Part shown: positions 61,283-64,000 of the stretch, piece by piece
How positions within the stretch are numbered: position 1 is the first letter of the stretch
Layout of the letters: each line of letters starts with the position of its first letter
Translations under genes and position numbers: made by a program
The notes under the pieces: generated by a model
Seen by the model: the letters and a program-made list of their open reading frames with translations, nothing else
Databases searched by the model: none
Told to the model about the DNA's origin: nothing
Assembly: GCF_005239225.2 (NCBI RefSeq)
Contig: NC_133287.1
Location: 291,493-355,492, forward strand
Direction of reading: 5' to 3'
DNA: 64,000 nt
DNA from: Populus alba
Lineage: Eukaryota > Streptophyta > Magnoliopsida > Malpighiales > Salicaceae

Positions 61283-63128
61283 CTAGTCACTCCTTCCCCC
61301 CTTCGGAAAGCAACAGCAACAGAACTGCATGATCATAGTAGTATTGTTTTCATAACTCATGAGACAGATCAAAGTCGAAGCATAGCAGAGGAGAATATTG
61401 AAGTTTATAAGTTGTTAAGAGCTTTTAGATTTGAAATTGTCTTAGAAAATTCTCTCCAATAACTAGAACATCTGCTGCATGCTGCAGAATATTTAATATG
61501 TTATGGTTATGAAGTTGATCATATGAAGCGAATTAGCCAACACCTTGATTACCTTTGATCGAGAGGAAGAATTTCCCTTGTTTCTTAGACTTCCTGGTTG
61601 GGTTGGCACAGAAGGAAATGTGGTGGATGCAATTTGTTTTTCTTCTTTCACTCTGTTGAAAATCACAGTAAAGCCTTCCCCTGACCTGGGGTCTGTTTCA
61701 TCCCATGCTCCAAATTTGGGAATCGATGCTGCCCTGTGATGCTGCCATCCCCATTTAACTTAAGAAAATTAAATCAAAGTTGCAGTAGCAGAACGACTGC
61801 TTGCAGTATGAAAATGTCAAAATGAAGAAAAGAGTAATGATGTCTATTGGTTCTGCTGCTGAGGTCTTTAAAATTTCAGGTTAGAGGGAATTCTACAAAT
61901 ATTAGGATGCTATCAGAAGACTTACACCCCCATGATCAAATGGATGAGTACTTCCACTTCTCTGTCTAGAATGTCGTGATGAAGACAAGGCTTTATTTCC
62001 CTCAACAGCCAAACCAGTCTTCTGAGCCTGCAACAGTGAATGGTCAGAACTACTTTTCTCACTTCCTGATTCTGATGTCAGGTTATTGTGCCTTGCGTTC
62101 TTTCGATGGTCAGAAGGGCTCATCGAATGTGCATTGTGCCCTTTGACTCAATGTTCTGTTTTTCCGAGTTAGTTCCCTCATAGGCTCCGGAAGCAAAATC
62201 AACATCATCTTCCATGCCCCCACTAGCATACATGAAGGCTTCTGGATTCTCCTCCGGATCATTTGGGTTCATCCTCACACCGGATTTCCCTCTCCGTGCG
62301 TTATCAAAATAGGCAGTGTATGGCACATTATCTTTATCCCAGCCGCCGAACTTTGGGACATGGGACCGTTGCTGTGACAGAAAATCATGCGAAAGAAAGG
62401 GGAAATGTTGAGCAAATTCTTGATTTCAATCTCGTTACGACCGTGGACTAATGCATGCAAGTACTTACAGACTACAAACTAACACAACAGATTGTTATAC
62501 ATGAAGGTTGGAAGTCTATTAGGGTTGTAAGTAATCGATGGATGAAGATTTTTCTAGGCCAGCTCCTGGCCTGGGTTGGTAATTGTTTGTTGTTCGGAAA
62601 GCTATCACCATTTCTTCCCTCTAGTAGTTTGAATTGCAAGAATAAAAAATGATAAAACTACGAAGCGTCCAAGTTTAACACATGCAATATATATGCCTCA
62701 TCAAATCTATTATCAAAACCATTTAAAATCCGTTACAGGAATTTTTACTAGAATCAATATTTCTCAAGCATCAAATCACCAAGACATAGCATAGCATAGA
62801 GTGCCAAGTGAGTGGAACAGCTTTACTTCATTTGAACATAGTATAGATTATGGAGGGAGTGGTTGCTGAAAACTAAATCATCTTATTACGAAATACCATT
62901 TCAAACTAAGATTAACATGTTACAAGTTTTATCAGAAAACTAAACCTGCTGCAAAAAGGGCTTACTAAGATGCTTAAAATCTGGATTGATGAAACATATT
63001 ACATCATGTAGAACTGTGAAAAGAAGATCCCAATACTGAGAAACATCATTAAAACATAAAAAAAGGGGTGGTCATGAAGAAAGAAACCAGATATACTATA
63101 TTGTAGTTGGAAAATCACTTACAGGCAT
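61283..63128 (-). CDS. RIN4-like protein with two NOI domains; frame broken by an apparent 1-base deletion
   Basis: RIN4 proteins are plasma-membrane immune regulators guarded by NLRs such as RPM1 and RPS2. Exons are 63128-63123 (Met-Pro), 62371-61926, 61741-61553 and 61324-61283. The first NOI domain has VPKFGGWD and [12 protein letters not shown]; the second has IPKFGAWDE and [13 protein letters not shown]. Both carry the PxFGxWD site cut by the bacterial protease AvrRpt2 in known RIN4s. The end CCCCFPKGG is the usual acylation (membrane) signal. Exon 2 is 446 bases, one short of the 447 needed to keep phase. The frame stops at 62120, while the family-like continuation ([13 protein letters not shown]) is in the next frame. 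As given, only an 85-aa protein with the first NOI is made. A sequencing error or a real mutation is possible. Intact length would be 227 aa. Confidence 0.85.
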
Positions 63129-64000
63129 TGATGGATCAGATGATTCAAAGTGGTTGAGAGACGAAGCACTGGAGAAGGAAAGGACAAGAATGACAACGAG
63201 CTTAGCTTGGAGGCGCATTTAAGTTGAAGAAGTCCAGGAAATGCCTAGGAATGAACCTGCTGTGATTGCAAAGTTTGACACAGTAATTTGATTCTTACAA
63301 AGTTGACAGAGCCAAGGAGAAGACATGGAAACACGTAAAGCCACTAAAAAATTGAGGCGGCAGCCTTCTAGAAATACAGGATCTTGTCCATCATTTGCTA
63401 TGAATCAATCTCTTTTGTCCTCATCCTTGCAACATGTAATGTTTGTACATATTGAGCTAGACTTTCTTACAAAACGGGAAAAAAGTTTTTAAATTTGACA
63501 ATCTTTCTAGGACTACCAAAAGAGTTTTTTTCTCTCTCTCGGAGAAGAAAAAAAAAATATTACAAGAGTCCTGTAATGAACATGTTTGTTTTATAAAGAT
63601 AATGGATGTTAGAGATTGTGATGAAAGAGGGTATCGGGAAGGATAGGAAAATCTAGAGATTTCGAGACCGTAGGGACCTGCTCAGAGAGTGCAGCTCTTG
63701 CTTACAATGGTGGCCCTATTGAAGTTTTAAATTAAGACAAAAGTCACAAAACACTATTGAAGTCAAACATTATTCATATATTAATTAACGTGAAAGCATT
63801 ATAAGAAATTGAAATGATAACTACAAAAATCCTTAGTGTAGAAGAAAAGGACAGGCATTCAATTTTAATAAATTGGGTGGCTTGGATCTTCTCATCATGG
63901 GATGGTGACGCTGTGTCCAATTCACATGGCGTTGATCCCTATGCCCAAATAAACTTGGCAATTTTACTTCTTCCATGCCAAACCAACGTGATTGATTTTT
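63129..64000. other. 5' leader and upstream region of the RIN4-like gene
   Basis: The 5' UTR probably covers about 63129-63290. No other gene seen up to the window end. Confidence 0.5.

Noticed and set aside
1..64000. tRNA, rRNA genes and CRISPR-like arrays
   Set aside because: I looked for tRNA A/B boxes, rRNA blocks and regular spaced repeats and found none; the regular repeats present are microsatellites, minisatellites or transposon parts.

Overview
The window is nuclear DNA of a flowering plant. It has long AT-rich intergenic stretches, GT-AG introns with conserved phases, and single-copy-type plant genes separated by DNA transposons, a Copia LTR retrotransposon and many microsatellites. 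Protein resemblance and the repeat families suggest a woody eudicot of the poplar/willow type. That is an inference from remembered families, not a measurement.

Layout. 1-845: last exons of an ER CDP-diacylglycerol synthase (+). 2544-4630: alkaline ceramidase (-). 7260-8689: DUF506 (PDDEXK-like) gene (+). 9641-10692: Harbinger/Tourist-type element. 12300-12910: decayed 33-bp minisatellite with a higher-order period near 98 bp. 12956-13160: small MITE. 14632-18176: unnamed plant protein ending in an EAR-type LxLxL motif (+). 20029-20577: Mediator subunit MED11 (+). 22886-24085: relic of a SOBER1-like acyl-protein thioesterase gene. 25645-26298: intronless plant protein of unknown function (+). 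29708-32801: HT1-type Raf-like kinase (-). 35649-36696: inverted second copy of the Harbinger-type element. 39060-40060: T-rich degenerate repeats. 42233-46207: At1g16860-like membrane protein (+). 48954-49952: hAT-like element carrying an Argonaute (AGO7-like) fragment. 50560-53262: decayed EHD (EH-domain ATPase) gene (-). 54153-54746: type I MADS-box gene (-). 55319-60503: complete Copia element with paired LTRs. 61283-63128: RIN4-like gene (-) with an apparent one-base deletion. All remaining gaps are described as separate entries.

The genes form no operon or pathway. They cover lipid metabolism (CDP-DAG synthase, ceramidase), transcription (MED11, MADS, EAR protein), stomatal CO2 signalling (HT1) and immunity (RIN4-like). 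The most unusual material is in the accessory DNA. A 999-bp element with an 8-bp target duplication and matching ends encloses an AGO7-derived fragment. A young Copia copy has one unbroken gag-pol frame interrupted only by seven in-frame stops, all explainable by C-to-T type transitions. An EHD relic has lost the exon for its nucleotide-binding P-loop. The right half also carries a RIN4-like gene whose frame is broken in exon 2.
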